NCBI RefSeq assembly: GCF_035978755.1 | Contig: NZ_CP108414.1 | Location: forward strand, 806,001-870,000 | Length of the DNA stretch: 64,000 nt | From: Streptomyces sp. NBC_01298 | Lineage (GTDB): Bacteria; Actinomycetota; Actinomycetes; Streptomycetales; Streptomycetaceae | Reading direction: 5' to 3' | Shown: positions 29,793-38,797 of the stretch, piece by piece | Position numbering within the stretch: the stretch's first letter is position 1 | How the letters are laid out: the number at the start of each line of letters is the position of its first letter | Translations under genes and position numbers: made by a program | Notes under the pieces: model-generated | Databases searched by the model: none | The model's input: the letters and a program-made list of their open reading frames with translations, nothing else | What the model was told of the DNA's origin: nothing

Positions 29793-30872
29793 ATGGCACA
29801 GCATGAGGTCGAGGTCACCGGCGGCGTCGACACCCACAAGGACACCCACACCGCGGCCGCGATCGACTCGGCAGGGCGGGTGCTGGGGTCGGCCCAGTTC
29901 CCAGCCTCCACAGTCGGCTACCGCACACTGCTGACCTGGCTCCGCTCCTTCGGTGCCCTGCTCCTGGTCGGGGTGGAGGGCACCGGTGCCTACGGCGCCG
30001 GCCTGTCCCGCTACCTGCGCGAGAACGACGTCACAGTGGTCGAGATCGACCGGCCAGACCGCAAGACCCGTCGCTGGCAGGGCAAGTCCGATCCGGTCGA
30101 TGCCGAGGCAGCAGCCCGGGCCGCGCTCGCAGAACGCCGCACTGGGACCCCGAAGTCCCGTGATGGCCGTGTCGAGGCCCTGCGGGCCCTGCGGGTCGCC
30201 CGTCGCAGCGCGGTCCAGCAGCGGGCCGACGCCACCCGGCAGATCAAGACCTTGATCATCACCGCGCCAGAGGGAGTCCGCACCATGCTGCGGCACCTGA
30301 ACGACAAGGACCTGCTGACCATCTGCGCGGGTTTCCGCCCCAGCCTCGACCAGGCCGGCGACCCGGTCACCGCGACGAAGATCGCCCTGCGCTCCCTCGC
30401 CCGCCGCCACCGCGACCTGGGCCAGGAGATCGACGAACTGAACGAGCTGATAGCCCCGCTCACCCAGGAGATCAACCCGGCCCTGACCGAGCTCAACGGC
30501 GTCGGCCCGGACGTCGCCGGCCAGCTGCTGGTCACCGCGGGCGACAACCCCGACCGGCTCCGCTCCGAGGCGGCCTTCGCGATGCTCTGCGGCGTCGCCC
30601 CACTGCCGGCCTCATCCGGTCGCACCCATCGACACCGCCTCAACCGTGGCGGCGACAGGGCCGCGAACGCGGCCCTCTACCGGATCGTTCTCTGCCGCCT
30701 GCGCTGGGACCAGCGCACCAAGGACTACATGGAACGACGCACCAAAGAAGGCCTCTCCAAGAAGGAGACCATCCGCTGTCTCAAGCGGTTCGTCGCCCGC
30801 GAGATCTTCCGCGTCCTGACCGCTACCCATGCCGCAACAGCAACCTCAAGTCACCTCACAACCCCTGCTTGA
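29793..30872 (+). CDS. IS110-family DEDD transposase/recombinase, copy 1
   Basis: 359 residues from ATG 29793, behind GGAGAGGA. The N-terminal RuvC-like DEDD set is Asp13 (GVDTHKDTHTAA), Glu62 (GVEGTGAYG), Asp100 and Asp103 (KSDPVDAEAAA). The C-terminal transposase_20 domain has LNGVGPDVAGQLLVTAGDNP, FAMLCGVAPLPASSGRTHRH and the catalytic-Ser region. It is full length and identical in sequence to copy 2, so recent transposition or gene conversion is likely. An upstream ATG at 29769 lacks a ribosome site. Confidence 0.95.
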   Translation: MAQHEVEVTGGVDTHKDTHTAAAIDSAGRVLGSAQFPASTVGYRTLLTWLRSFGALLLVGVEGTGAYGAGLSRYLRENDVTVVEIDRPDRKTRRWQGKSDPVDAEAAARAALAERRTGTPKSRDGRVEALRALRVARRSAVQQRADATRQIKTLIITAPEGVRTMLRHLNDKDLLTICAGFRPSLDQAGDPVTATKIALRSLARRHRDLGQEIDELNELIAPLTQEINPALTELNGVGPDVAGQLLVTAGDNPDRLRSEAAFAMLCGVAPLPASSGRTHRHRLNRGGDRAANAALYRIVLCRLRWDQRTKDYMERRTKEGLSKKETIRCLKRFVAREIFRVLTATHAATATSSHLTTPA

Positions 30873-30915
30873 CATCCATAAGAGCATCCCCCGGGGCGGG
30901 CCGGGGTACCGGGCG

Positions 30916-31806
30916 TCAGAGGAAGTGGCCGCTGGCGAGGTAGGGGGCCGGTTCGGGCATGCCCCGGAGGGCGAGATAACCCTCCTGGCCGATGTCGAGC
31001 CGTGCGGCCAGACCGACGTCGACCGCCCAGTGGTTGGCGGTGGTGATGCAGTTGACGAGCGTGTCACCACGGGAGGCGGCGAGGGCCTCCCACAACAGGT
31101 CCTGGGCGGTCCGCGGCTCCGCCGCTGCGAGGAGCACGGCCCGGTTCTCCTCGTCGTCGACGTACGCGTATCCCGGCCGGCGCAGGTCTTCGGACACGAC
31201 GAGTCTGAGGCGGTCGAGCATGTAGGCGTGGTCGGGACCGTGGCCGGCCCCGCGGATCCGCCCGTCCAGCCGGTCCATCCAATCGAGGTCCTCCGGCCGG
31301 CCCTCCCGGAGCCCTTTGACCACGGGCAGCGTGGACCGGTCGACCGTACCGACCATGCGCATCTGCGGGTGGAGCAGGAAGCCCGCCCGCCGGTACCGGC
31401 GCGTCGCCCCGGGGTGCACCGATGAGGAGAACAGCCCCGGTCGGCCGTCGGCGTGCGCCAGGGCGGCGTCCATCAGCCGCCTGCCGATGCCCCGGCCCTG
31501 GTACCGGGTCAGCACCCCGTAGGTGGCGAGGTACCACACGCGCCCGCGGTTCTGTGAGATGGCGAACCCGATGACGCCGTTGTCCTCGCCCGCATCGACC
31601 GCGACCCAGCACCCCGCGGGATCGGTCTCCAGGTAGAACCGCATCCGCTCGATCCACTGCTTCGATCCGGATTCCGAACGGGGCTGGACCTCCGGTTCGC
31701 TGACCCTTCTGCTGCTCTGGTCGGCCTCGAAGAACAGCACCGCGGAGGCCCGCTCCGCCGACGGGAGGTCTTCCTCGCGCGCCGGCCTGACCTGTACCGA
31801 ATCCAT
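30916..31806 (-). CDS. GNAT-family N-acetyltransferase with C-terminal extension
   Basis: 296 residues. The acetyl-CoA loop is YGVLTRYQGRGIGRRLMDAAL and is preceded by GVIGFAISQNRGRVWYLATY. The second half (from about residue 150, DRSTLPVVKGLREG to WAVDVGLAARLDIGQEGYLAL) looks like a second, degenerate GNAT domain without the Q/R-x-x-G-x-G/A motif. Substrate unknown. It is the first gene inside the IS110-bounded region, with its stop 27 bp from copy 1. Confidence 0.85.
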   Translation of the reverse strand: MDSVQVRPAREEDLPSAERASAVLFFEADQSSRRVSEPEVQPRSESGSKQWIERMRFYLETDPAGCWVAVDAGEDNGVIGFAISQNRGRVWYLATYGVLTRYQGRGIGRRLMDAALAHADGRPGLFSSSVHPGATRRYRRAGFLLHPQMRMVGTVDRSTLPVVKGLREGRPEDLDWMDRLDGRIRGAGHGPDHAYMLDRLRLVVSEDLRRPGYAYVDDEENRAVLLAAAEPRTAQDLLWEALAASRGDTLVNCITTANHWAVDVGLAARLDIGQEGYLALRGMPEPAPYLASGHFL

Positions 31807-31868
31807 TCCCCTACGCTACCGGCCGGCTCCACCGAGGTGATCGCGTCCGGTGGAGGTGGGTCATTCGG

Positions 31869-32249
31869 GTGTCCACCGACCGGTGGACAAGAAGCTCAGT
31901 CCGCCGGACGTCATGCCCGACACACCCCGACGCGCGGCTGGAACGCTTCTGCGCGGAATCCGAGCAGAACGGCCTTGCCCTCATGCTGACCAACGAACCG
32001 GCGCTGTGGACAGCGCCGGGGTCCGGTCGTCAGCCCACGCGTGACCACGAATTCAGGATCCACGCCGGGGGCGAGGCGGCCGGAACCCTCCGGTGGGCCA
32101 ACGGCACGTACCAGAAGAACACGTGCACGCTGGAAGGCACTTATCGGCTGGCCTGGGACCCGTACTCCGAACAGGACGGACCGGGCGGGGAGTTCCGCTA
32201 CCTCGCCGTGCTCGTGAGCCCTACGGCGGGCGACGCCAGGGCGCTGTGA
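31869..32249 (+). CDS. Hypothetical protein
   Basis: 126 residues from a GTG at 31869. The N-terminal 30 residues are Arg/Thr-rich and may not be translated; the C-terminal 80 look like real protein, with FRIHAGGEAAGTLRW, YQKNTCTLEGTYRLAWDP and GGEFRYLAVLVSP. No family recognised, no signal peptide, one Cys pair. A frame on the other strand overlaps but reads as low-complexity Arg/Gly. Start uncertain. Confidence 0.45.
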   Translation: MSTDRWTRSSVRRTSCPTHPDARLERFCAESEQNGLALMLTNEPALWTAPGSGRQPTRDHEFRIHAGGEAAGTLRWANGTYQKNTCTLEGTYRLAWDPYSEQDGPGGEFRYLAVLVSPTAGDARAL

Positions 32250-32324
32250 TCCGCCGAGGACGACCAGGTGCCGTTCGCGTTCGACGTCAGACGTAGGCTG
32301 CTGTCCGCGAACGAGGGGGAGACG

Positions 32325-33638
32325 ATGACTGACGACCGCAAGACGACCGTGCCCGTGTGGACGCTGGCGACCGCTGATGTCCGAGTGCCGGGCTTGACCG
32401 CGGGCGAGTCGATGACGGCGGAGCGCCTGGCTGAACTGCGCGGGGTGCTGGCCGTCCTGGCCGACGAGCCGATCGTCACGCTCGAGGTGCACCCGCTGCC
32501 CGCCAAGATCGAGCGCGGCCGCGGCATCCCGCTCGACGCCGCCAGTCCTCTGGCGCGGCACCTGTCACAGTTCATCACGCGATCGGCGCGGAGTTCCCTT
32601 ACGGTGGCCAGAGCGACCGGTTCCGGTGAGGGCCTGTACGTCATGGTGGTCCCGGCGAAGGTCGCCACCCAGTTGGGGCAGGGCATCCTTCGCCCGATGG
32701 TGCCGAAGGGCGGGGCGGGCGGTGCCATCTTCGGTGACTTCGTGAACGCGACGGGCAAGATCACCTCCAAAGCGACGTTCATGCCGGTCGGAGGAGCGGC
32801 AGCGGCGGGCACGGTCGGCGGAGCCGGTGCGACCGCCGGTGCCGCGGCCGCCGGCGGCACGGCGCTCACCGTAGCCGCTCCGCTCGTGCTCATGGCCGTG
32901 GCGGTGGGGGTGAGCGCGCACGCCGACCAGAAGCGCCAGCAGGCCATCGAACACATCACGAAACTGCTGGAGCGACTCCAGGAGGAGAAGCTCGACGACG
33001 AGCACAGCGAACTCGACGGCTGCCGCGATGCCATCGACAAAGCCACCGCCATTCTGCTCGACCAGGGCACGCTCGGTGCCTCGCTGGGAATCGACTCGGC
33101 GGTGCACGCCATCAACACGGCGCTGGGCAAAGCCGACCGCCGCCTTGCCCGATGGCAGAGCGCGCTGGACGGACTGCCCGAGGGCAAGCCCGTCGAACTC
33201 GGCACGTTGACCAAATCGTTCCCCGGCGTCGACGAAGACGGCGGCACGTTCCGCACCCACCTCGAACTCGCCTCCCTGGCTGTCGCGCTGAAGCGGCGGG
33301 TGGTCGTCCTCCAGGCCGTCGAGCACGCCCAGAGGGACGCCGGGAATCCGTTCGAGCACTTCACCCGCGCACTCAAGCGCGATCAGCAGCGCCTCGACGA
33401 ACTGGAGTCGGGCATCGCCGGTGTCCTGGTATGCCTGTCGGCGCTGGAACTGGCACGCCCGAACGGTTTGCGACCGGTCTTCACGACCGGTGAAGTCGAG
33501 CGCCTCCTGAGCGCGGCCCACCGGATTCACCAGTTGGGTGACGGCGTCACGGTCAACAGCCGCGCGACGGACGTGGCCATCGAGATCGCCCGCGCCAAGG
33601 ACGGCTCGGTGGTCGTGTTCCCCGCGCTGCCCGCGTAG
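32325..33638 (+). CDS. Uncharacterised protein with a central Gly/Ala-rich hydrophobic region
   Basis: 437 residues from ATG 32325 (AGGGGGAGA upstream). Three parts are visible: a soluble N-terminal domain (to about 140), a Gly/Ala-rich hydrophobic stretch (about 155-205: FMPVGGAAAAGTVGGAGATA through TVAAPLVLMAVAVGVSAHA) that could insert in a membrane as a hairpin, and a long helical region with coiled-coil character (HITKLLERLQEEKLDDEH, LGKADRRLARWQSAL, RALKRDQQRLDELESG). It resembles in layout proteins that insert a Gly-rich hairpin, such as pore-formers, but I recognise no family. It is a single gene. Confidence 0.75.
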   Translation: MTDDRKTTVPVWTLATADVRVPGLTAGESMTAERLAELRGVLAVLADEPIVTLEVHPLPAKIERGRGIPLDAASPLARHLSQFITRSARSSLTVARATGSGEGLYVMVVPAKVATQLGQGILRPMVPKGGAGGAIFGDFVNATGKITSKATFMPVGGAAAAGTVGGAGATAGAAAAGGTALTVAAPLVLMAVAVGVSAHADQKRQQAIEHITKLLERLQEEKLDDEHSELDGCRDAIDKATAILLDQGTLGASLGIDSAVHAINTALGKADRRLARWQSALDGLPEGKPVELGTLTKSFPGVDEDGGTFRTHLELASLAVALKRRVVVLQAVEHAQRDAGNPFEHFTRALKRDQQRLDELESGIAGVLVCLSALELARPNGLRPVFTTGEVERLLSAAHRIHQLGDGVTVNSRATDVAIEIARAKDGSVVVFPALPA

Positions 33639-33692
33639 GCGCGAGCGCGCTCGGGGCAGCCGGTGGGGGCTGGTCTCGGGGCGGTGTCCGCG

Positions 33693-33836
33693 TCAGTGGG
33701 CGGACCCTCCGAATTCCGCGTGCTGCGGGTGAAAGGCGTACTCCGCCTCGTCCTGTGACGGCGGGGCCGGAAAGGCGATCTGCCGTGCCTCCGCCCGCGC
33801 TTGCGCCAGGAGGTTCTCGAACTCTTCGTCGGTCAT
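33693..33836 (-). CDS. Small acidic hypothetical protein
   Basis: 47 residues from ATG 33836, with GAGGTGAG upstream: MTDEEFENLLAQARAEARQ, then FPAPPSQDEAEYAFHPQHAEF. One amphipathic helix and an acidic/aromatic tail. No family. Good ribosome site and codon bias support it; it is downstream of the fasciclin gene on the same strand but beyond a hairpin. Confidence 0.5.
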   Translation of the reverse strand: MTDEEFENLLAQARAEARQIAFPAPPSQDEAEYAFHPQHAEFGGSAH

Positions 33837-33916
33837 GGGGCTCACCTCGCAGAACTTTCTACGTAGGTGATTCGTAGCGGGACCGCCGCAGGATTGGCCC
33901 GCAGGTCCGTCGGCCG

Positions 33917-33935
33917 CCGACCCGCTGCGGGTCGG
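33917..33935 (-). terminator. Short hairpin after the fasciclin gene
   Basis: Arms ccgacccgc (33917-33925) and gcgggtcgg (33927-33935) meet almost directly, giving an 8-bp stem with a 3-nt loop 50 bp past the fasciclin stop. A second gtccgaccc copy follows at 33951. Confidence 0.45.
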
Positions 33936-33985
33936 ACCCCTCGGCAACAGGTCCGACCCGTGAATACCCGGGCAGCAAGCGGGGG

Positions 33986-34642
33986 TTACTTGGGCATCAG
34001 GACGGTGTCGACGATGTAGACGTTGGCATTGGCGGTCTTGACGTTGCCGCAGACCACGTTGGAGGTGTCGTTGACCTTGTAGGTCTCGCCAGAGCCGGTG
34101 GTGGTGAGCTTGGTCTTCTCCAAGGTGTCGAAGGAGCCCGACTCCAGCTGCTTCGGGGTCAGCTTCTCGCCGACGACGTGGTAGGTGAGGATCTTGGTGA
34201 GGGTGGCCTTGTCGGCGAGGACCTTGTCGAGGTCGGCCTTCGGGATCTTGGCGAAGGCCTCGTTGGTCGGCGCGAACACCGTGATGCCCTGGGCGTTGTT
34301 CAGGGTGTCCACGAGCCCGGCCTGCTTCACGGCCGCCACCAGGGTCGACAGCGCCGGGTTGTTGGACGCCGCGGTGGCGACCGGGGCCTTGGCCATCCCG
34401 TCGAAGGAGCCGGCGCCATCGGCGGGAACCCCCGCACAGGCCGGACCGAACGGCTTGTCCCCTGCCATCGACGCGTCCGGCGTCGCGGGCTGCGAGGCTG
34501 CGGGAGCTCCACTGCTCTTGTCCGCGGAGGATCCGGAGGCGGAGTCACTGCCGGAGTCGGAGCAGGCGGCCAGAGCGAAGGGCAGAACGGCCGCGGCGGC
34601 CACAGCGAGAGCGGTACGACGGAAACGAAGCGTGCGGGGCAT
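33986..34642 (-). CDS. Fasciclin-domain (FAS1) lipoprotein
   Basis: 218 residues. The lipobox LAAC (Cys27) follows a typical signal, so the protein is anchored outside the membrane. A Ser/Ala/Pro linker (28-70) leads to one FAS1 domain with the H1 and H2 motifs ITVFAPTNEAFAKIP and ANVYIVDTVLMPK. FAS1 proteins mediate adhesion or protein contacts. It lies 96 bp downstream of a membrane molybdo-oxidoreductase on the same strand; Streptomyces genomes often pair these two, so a shared transcript is likely. Confidence 0.93.
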   Translation of the reverse strand: MPRTLRFRRTALAVAAAAVLPFALAACSDSGSDSASGSSADKSSGAPAASQPATPDASMAGDKPFGPACAGVPADGAGSFDGMAKAPVATAASNNPALSTLVAAVKQAGLVDTLNNAQGITVFAPTNEAFAKIPKADLDKVLADKATLTKILTYHVVGEKLTPKQLESGSFDTLEKTKLTTTGSGETYKVNDTSNVVCGNVKTANANVYIVDTVLMPK

Positions 34643-34738
34643 GAGGGAACTCCTGTTGGTGTGCGAAGGGTTGAGCAGGGAGAGAAGGTCTGGGCTGCCG
34701 GTTGCTTCCCGGCCGGTCCGGGGGCGGGTCGGGGCGGG

Positions 34739-36316
34739 TCAACCCGCGGTGACGAAGACGCTGTGCCAGCCGCTGGCGCCGTCGGGGATGGTCCGGGTGC
34801 GTTCCTCGGTCTGGACCCGGCCGGTTCCGTCGGTGGCGCGGACGGTGAGGGTGTGGCCGCCGGGTGTGGTCTTCCAGGGGTAGGACCACTGGCGCCAGGT
34901 GTCGGCGGTGGCCTGGGGGGCGAGGTCGGCGTCCTGCCACGGTCCGTCGTCGATGCGGACTTCGACGCGCCGGATCCCGCGGTGCTGGGCCCACGCCACG
35001 CCGGCGACCGTGACGGTCGCGCCGGTGGGCCGGGCGAAGGGCTTGGGGGTGTCGATGCGCGCCTGCGTCTTGATCGGGGCCTTGCGGGCCCACTTGCGCT
35101 TGACCCAGTACGCGTCGTAGGAGTCGAAGGTCGTGAGCTCGATGTCCTCGATCCACTTGCAGGCGGACACGTAGCCGTAGAGACCGGGGACGAGCATGCG
35201 GACGGGGAAGCCGTGCTCGAACGGCAGCGGCTCGCCGTTCATGGCCACGGCGAGGATCGCGTCGCGTCCGTCCATGACCTCCTCGACGGGCGAGCCCAGC
35301 GTCATCCCGTCGACCGAGCGGGCGATCAGCTGGTCGGCCTTGCCGCCCTTGGACGGCGGTGTGACTCCGCACTCGCGCAGCAGGTCGTCCAGGCGCACAC
35401 CGAGCCAGCGGGCGTGGCCGATGTAGGGGCCGCCGACCTCGTTGGACACGCAGGTCAAGGTGATGTCCCGCTCGATGAGCGGACGGTCCAAGAGGTCCTG
35501 GAAGGTATAGGTGCGGGAACGGGTGACGCCCTTTCCGTGGACGCGGAGCCGCCAGGTGTCGCTGTCGATCCTGGGGACGACCAGAGCGGTGTCCACGCGG
35601 TAGAAGTCCTTGTTGGGGGTGGTGAAGGAACTGATGCCCTCCGCCTTCAGCTGGACTCCCCTCGGGAGGGGCTGCGCCGGGGAGGAGGGGGCGGGCAGCT
35701 TGACGGCGGACCGGGAGGCGACGGCGCCCCGGGCGCGCCGGCCGGTCAGGGTGCGGCCCAGGGCGCCCGCGCCGGTCGCGGCGACGGCGGTGACGGACGC
35801 GGCGATGAGGAAGCCGCGCCGCGACCAGCCATCGGCGCCGGCCTCATCGGCAGGTGTCGAGGCGAGTTTTCCGGCGAGGAGGTAGAGGACCGCGGCTCCC
35901 GCGGCGGCGCCCGCCATCGAAGGCAGGACGTCCGCGATTCCGCCCGTGTCGGGGCGGCTCAGCGCGGCGACCGCGCCGATGACACCGAAGAGGAGGACCC
36001 CGGCCGCTCCGGTGCGCCGGTGGCGCAGGGAGAGGATCCCGAGGACGACGCCGAGGAAGCCGAGGGCGGCGAGGATGCCGAGCTGGAGGACCAGCTTGTC
36101 GTTCTCGCCGAAGGTGCGGATCGCGAAGTCCTTCACGGCGGCGGGCGTCCTGTCGATGGCGGCGCCGCCGACCACCGTCACCGGTCCGGCCTGCGGCCGC
36201 ACCACGGATGCCACGACCTCTGCCACCGCCAGGGCCGTGTATCCGGCCAGGAGGCCGGATACGGCGCCCAGTGCGCCGCGGAAGAGGGACTTGCGGAAGG
36301 TGCTCACACCCTCCAT
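34739..36316 (-). CDS. Membrane-anchored molybdopterin oxidoreductase, sulfite oxidase/YedY-like
   Basis: 525 residues from ATG 36316. Residues 1-150 hold about four membrane segments; a twin-Arg-like WSRRGFLIAASVTAVAATG follows near 170, then the sulfite-oxidase-fold Mo domain: TCVSNEVGGPYIGHARWLGV (Cys is the Mo ligand), NGEPLPFEHGFPVRMLVPGLYGY, and a C-terminal Ig-like dimer domain ending GWHSVFVTAG. The Mo domain should face outside. Physiological substrate unknown (S- or N-oxides, methionine sulfoxide in YedY). First gene of the fasciclin operon. Confidence 0.92.
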   Translation of the reverse strand: MEGVSTFRKSLFRGALGAVSGLLAGYTALAVAEVVASVVRPQAGPVTVVGGAAIDRTPAAVKDFAIRTFGENDKLVLQLGILAALGFLGVVLGILSLRHRRTGAAGVLLFGVIGAVAALSRPDTGGIADVLPSMAGAAAGAAVLYLLAGKLASTPADEAGADGWSRRGFLIAASVTAVAATGAGALGRTLTGRRARGAVASRSAVKLPAPSSPAQPLPRGVQLKAEGISSFTTPNKDFYRVDTALVVPRIDSDTWRLRVHGKGVTRSRTYTFQDLLDRPLIERDITLTCVSNEVGGPYIGHARWLGVRLDDLLRECGVTPPSKGGKADQLIARSVDGMTLGSPVEEVMDGRDAILAVAMNGEPLPFEHGFPVRMLVPGLYGYVSACKWIEDIELTTFDSYDAYWVKRKWARKAPIKTQARIDTPKPFARPTGATVTVAGVAWAQHRGIRRVEVRIDDGPWQDADLAPQATADTWRQWSYPWKTTPGGHTLTVRATDGTGRVQTEERTRTIPDGASGWHSVFVTAG

Positions 36317-36641
36317 TCGCTGTGCTCCGTCCGGCGGATTGGTCCCTTCCTCGAAGAAGCGCTCCCGCGGGGACGCAATGGGCACTGCGGGCGGCGGTTT
36401 CGACCGCCACCCGCGGCGGCCTTGTCCGCGAAGAGGCAATCCACACACGCGCCCGCGACGAAGGAGGTGCGAGAACACCAGCGGACAGGGGCCGGCTCCC
36501 CTCTCTGGGCGAAAGGCGTGCGATGGCATCGGCTTGCACGAGCACCCCCGATCGCCTGGGCGGGGAGCTCCGAAGCCGGCTTCGGATCCGATCCCGTTCC
36601 CTCGACGTCCGCCAGATCCTCCTCATGGAAGGGACCGCCCG

Positions 36642-37928
36642 ATGAGGCCCGCCGCCGTTCGCCTCGCCGAACTCCTCGCCCACTTCTTCGACGGCCCCCT
36701 CCCGGTGCGGCTGCGTGCCTGGGACGGCAGCGAGGCCGGGCCGGCCGACGCGCCGCTGGTCGTCCTGCGATCCCCCGACGCCCTGCGCCGCCTGGTGTGG
36801 CAGCCCGGCGAACTCGGCCTCGCCGAGGCCTACGTCACCGGAGACCTCGACGTCGAGGGTGATCTCGCCCACGCGCTCGGCCGGGCCGGCAGGTCCGTCC
36901 GCGAGCAAGGCATCCGCCGACCACGTCCGGCCGCACTCGCCGCGGCCACCGCGCTCGCCGCGGGACTGGGCGCCGCCGGCCCACCTCCCCGGCGCCCGCA
37001 CGGCCGCGCCCGTCTCGGCGGCCGCCCACACAGCACCTCCCGGGACCGCGCCGCCATCAGCCACCACTACGACCTGTCCAACGAGTTCTACGCCGTGCTG
37101 CTCGATCGGACGATGGCGTACTCCTGCGCGTACTGGACGCGCCCCGCCGGCGCCTCGTACGGTCTGGCCGAGGCCCAGGCCGACAAGCTGGAGCTGATCT
37201 GCGGCAAGCTCGGGCTCCGCGAAGGCGACCGGCTCCTGGACGTCGGCTGCGGCTGGGGCTCGCTCACCATCCACGCCGCCCGGGAGCACAAGGCGAGGGT
37301 CACGGCCGTCACCCTGTCCGCCGCCCAGCGGGACTTCGTCACCGCCAGAGCCGTCGCCGAAGGCGTGGCCGATCTGGTCGACGTCCAGCTCCGGCACTGG
37401 CGCCACATCGACGGCGGAGGGTACGACGCGGCCGCCGCCGTGGAGATGGGCGAGCACGTCGGCGACGCCGAGTACCCGCTGTTCGCCTCGATGCTGTACG
37501 CGGCGCTGCGCCCCGAAGGCCGGCTCCTCGTCCAGCAGATGTCCCGCGGAGCACACGTACCCGGCGGCGGTCCCTTCATCGAGACGTACATCGCTCCGGA
37601 CATGCACATGCGTCCCCTGGGCCGGACCGCGGACCTGCTGGAGTCGGCCGGCCTGGAGGTCCGCTCCGTCGAATCCCTGCGCGAGCACTACGCGACCACC
37701 ATCGATGCCTGGCGCGCCAACATCGAGGAACGGTGGGGCGACATCGAGGACCTCGTCGGGGAGACCACCGGTCGGGTGTGGCGGCTGTACCTGGCCGGCG
37801 CCTCCCTCGCCTTCTCCGAACGCCGCATGGGAGTAGACCAGTTCCTCGCCGTCCGGCCCACCCGCGAGGGCAACTCGGGGATGCCCGCCACCCCCGGAAC
37901 CCGGTTCGCGCGGGACGACCGGTCGTGA
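36642..37928 (+). CDS. Cyclopropane-fatty-acid-synthase-family SAM methyltransferase
   Basis: 428 residues. The substrate-binding N-terminal half ends in HHYDLSNEFYAVLLDRTMAYSCAYW (141-165), SAM motif I is LLDVGCGWGSL (198-208), followed by VTLSAAQRDF, EMGEHVG and FIETYIAPDMHM. It modifies unsaturated acyl chains of membrane phospholipids by cyclopropanation or methylation. ATG 36642 follows GGAAGGGA. The gap 36317-36641 before it, which also holds the divergent promoter of the oxidoreductase, shows no other gene. Confidence 0.92.
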   Translation: MRPAAVRLAELLAHFFDGPLPVRLRAWDGSEAGPADAPLVVLRSPDALRRLVWQPGELGLAEAYVTGDLDVEGDLAHALGRAGRSVREQGIRRPRPAALAAATALAAGLGAAGPPPRRPHGRARLGGRPHSTSRDRAAISHHYDLSNEFYAVLLDRTMAYSCAYWTRPAGASYGLAEAQADKLELICGKLGLREGDRLLDVGCGWGSLTIHAAREHKARVTAVTLSAAQRDFVTARAVAEGVADLVDVQLRHWRHIDGGGYDAAAAVEMGEHVGDAEYPLFASMLYAALRPEGRLLVQQMSRGAHVPGGGPFIETYIAPDMHMRPLGRTADLLESAGLEVRSVESLREHYATTIDAWRANIEERWGDIEDLVGETTGRVWRLYLAGASLAFSERRMGVDQFLAVRPTREGNSGMPATPGTRFARDDRS

Positions 37929-38022
37929 CGGGCGTCGACCGGCCCGGATGCGCCGCATACGCTTCCCGGACCAGCGGCCTCCTTCCCCGGCCGTCCCCTC
38001 GACGCGGAACGGCAGGTCGGGC

Positions 38023-38754
38023 GTGAACCTCCTGGGCCACACCTCGCACGACACCACGGCGGCCCTGGTCCCGGTCTTCGGTCACCGCCTGCCGCGGGAG
38101 GCCACGGCGGCGGTACTCCTCCTGCACGGGGGCCGCGCGGACGCCCTCGGGCCGCCACCACGGCTCAACCTGCCCGGACTGCGGATGCGGCCCTTCGGCG
38201 CGGCGCTGCTCCGCGACGCGTTCCACGACGATGTCCTCGTCGCCCACGTCCGCTACCGCTACCGCGGATGGAACGGACCGAACGCGCACCCGGTCGCCGA
38301 CGTACGGCGGGCACTGGACGAACTGCGCGCACTCACCGGTCCCGTTCCGGTCGTCCTCGTCGGGCACTCCATGGGGGGCCGGGCGGCCCTGCGGGCGGCG
38401 GCGGACCCCCAGGTCAAGGGAGTCGTCGCCCTGGCGCCCTGGTGCCCGTCCGGCGAGCCCACCGCCCATCTGCACGGCCGCACCGTCATCGCCCTGCACG
38501 ACGGGGCCGACCGTGTCACCGGGGCGGCCGACACCTGGTCCTACCTCACCCACGCCCAGTCGGCCGGAGCCCGGGTCCTGGGCATCGCAATGCCCCGCGG
38601 CGGCCATTCGATGATCCGGGACGCCCGCCGGTGGCACCGCATCACCACCGAAGCCACCCGCGCGGTCCTCGGAGACTCCGTGCTCGCGTCTGGGGGTTCG
38701 TGGACCGGCAGCCCCCGCCCGGCCCGGGACCTCCCCGCCGCCGTGTCGTGGTGA
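38023..38754 (+). CDS. Alpha/beta hydrolase
   Basis: 243 residues from GTG 38023. The nucleophile elbow is VGHSMGGRAALRAAAD, the acid is probably Asp in IALHDGADRVTGA and the His is in PRGGHSMIRDARRW. An upstream ATG (37948) adds a basic tail without a ribosome site. It follows the cyclopropane-synthase-like gene by 94 bp and may be co-transcribed. Substrate unknown; the size fits esterases of the dienelactone type. Confidence 0.85.
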   Translation: MNLLGHTSHDTTAALVPVFGHRLPREATAAVLLLHGGRADALGPPPRLNLPGLRMRPFGAALLRDAFHDDVLVAHVRYRYRGWNGPNAHPVADVRRALDELRALTGPVPVVLVGHSMGGRAALRAAADPQVKGVVALAPWCPSGEPTAHLHGRTVIALHDGADRVTGAADTWSYLTHAQSAGARVLGIAMPRGGHSMIRDARRWHRITTEATRAVLGDSVLASGGSWTGSPRPARDLPAAVSW

Positions 38755-38797
38755 CACCCGCGACCCGCGCCGCACCGATCGGTGGGGGGCGCCGCGT

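Larger units (their letters stand above)
29553..30889 (+). mobile_element. IS110-family insertion sequence, copy 1
   Basis: 1,337 bp shared with 60,906-62,242 at a constant offset of 31,353 bases with no visible indel. It has no terminal inverted repeats, as expected for IS110. It contains a 240-bp noncoding left end, one transposase gene and a 17-bp right end. Flanks differ outside this span. Both copies have CGACTGAC at the left edge, which includes the TGA stop of the upstream gene; part of that edge may be target rather than element. Target duplication could not be defined. Confidence 0.9.
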
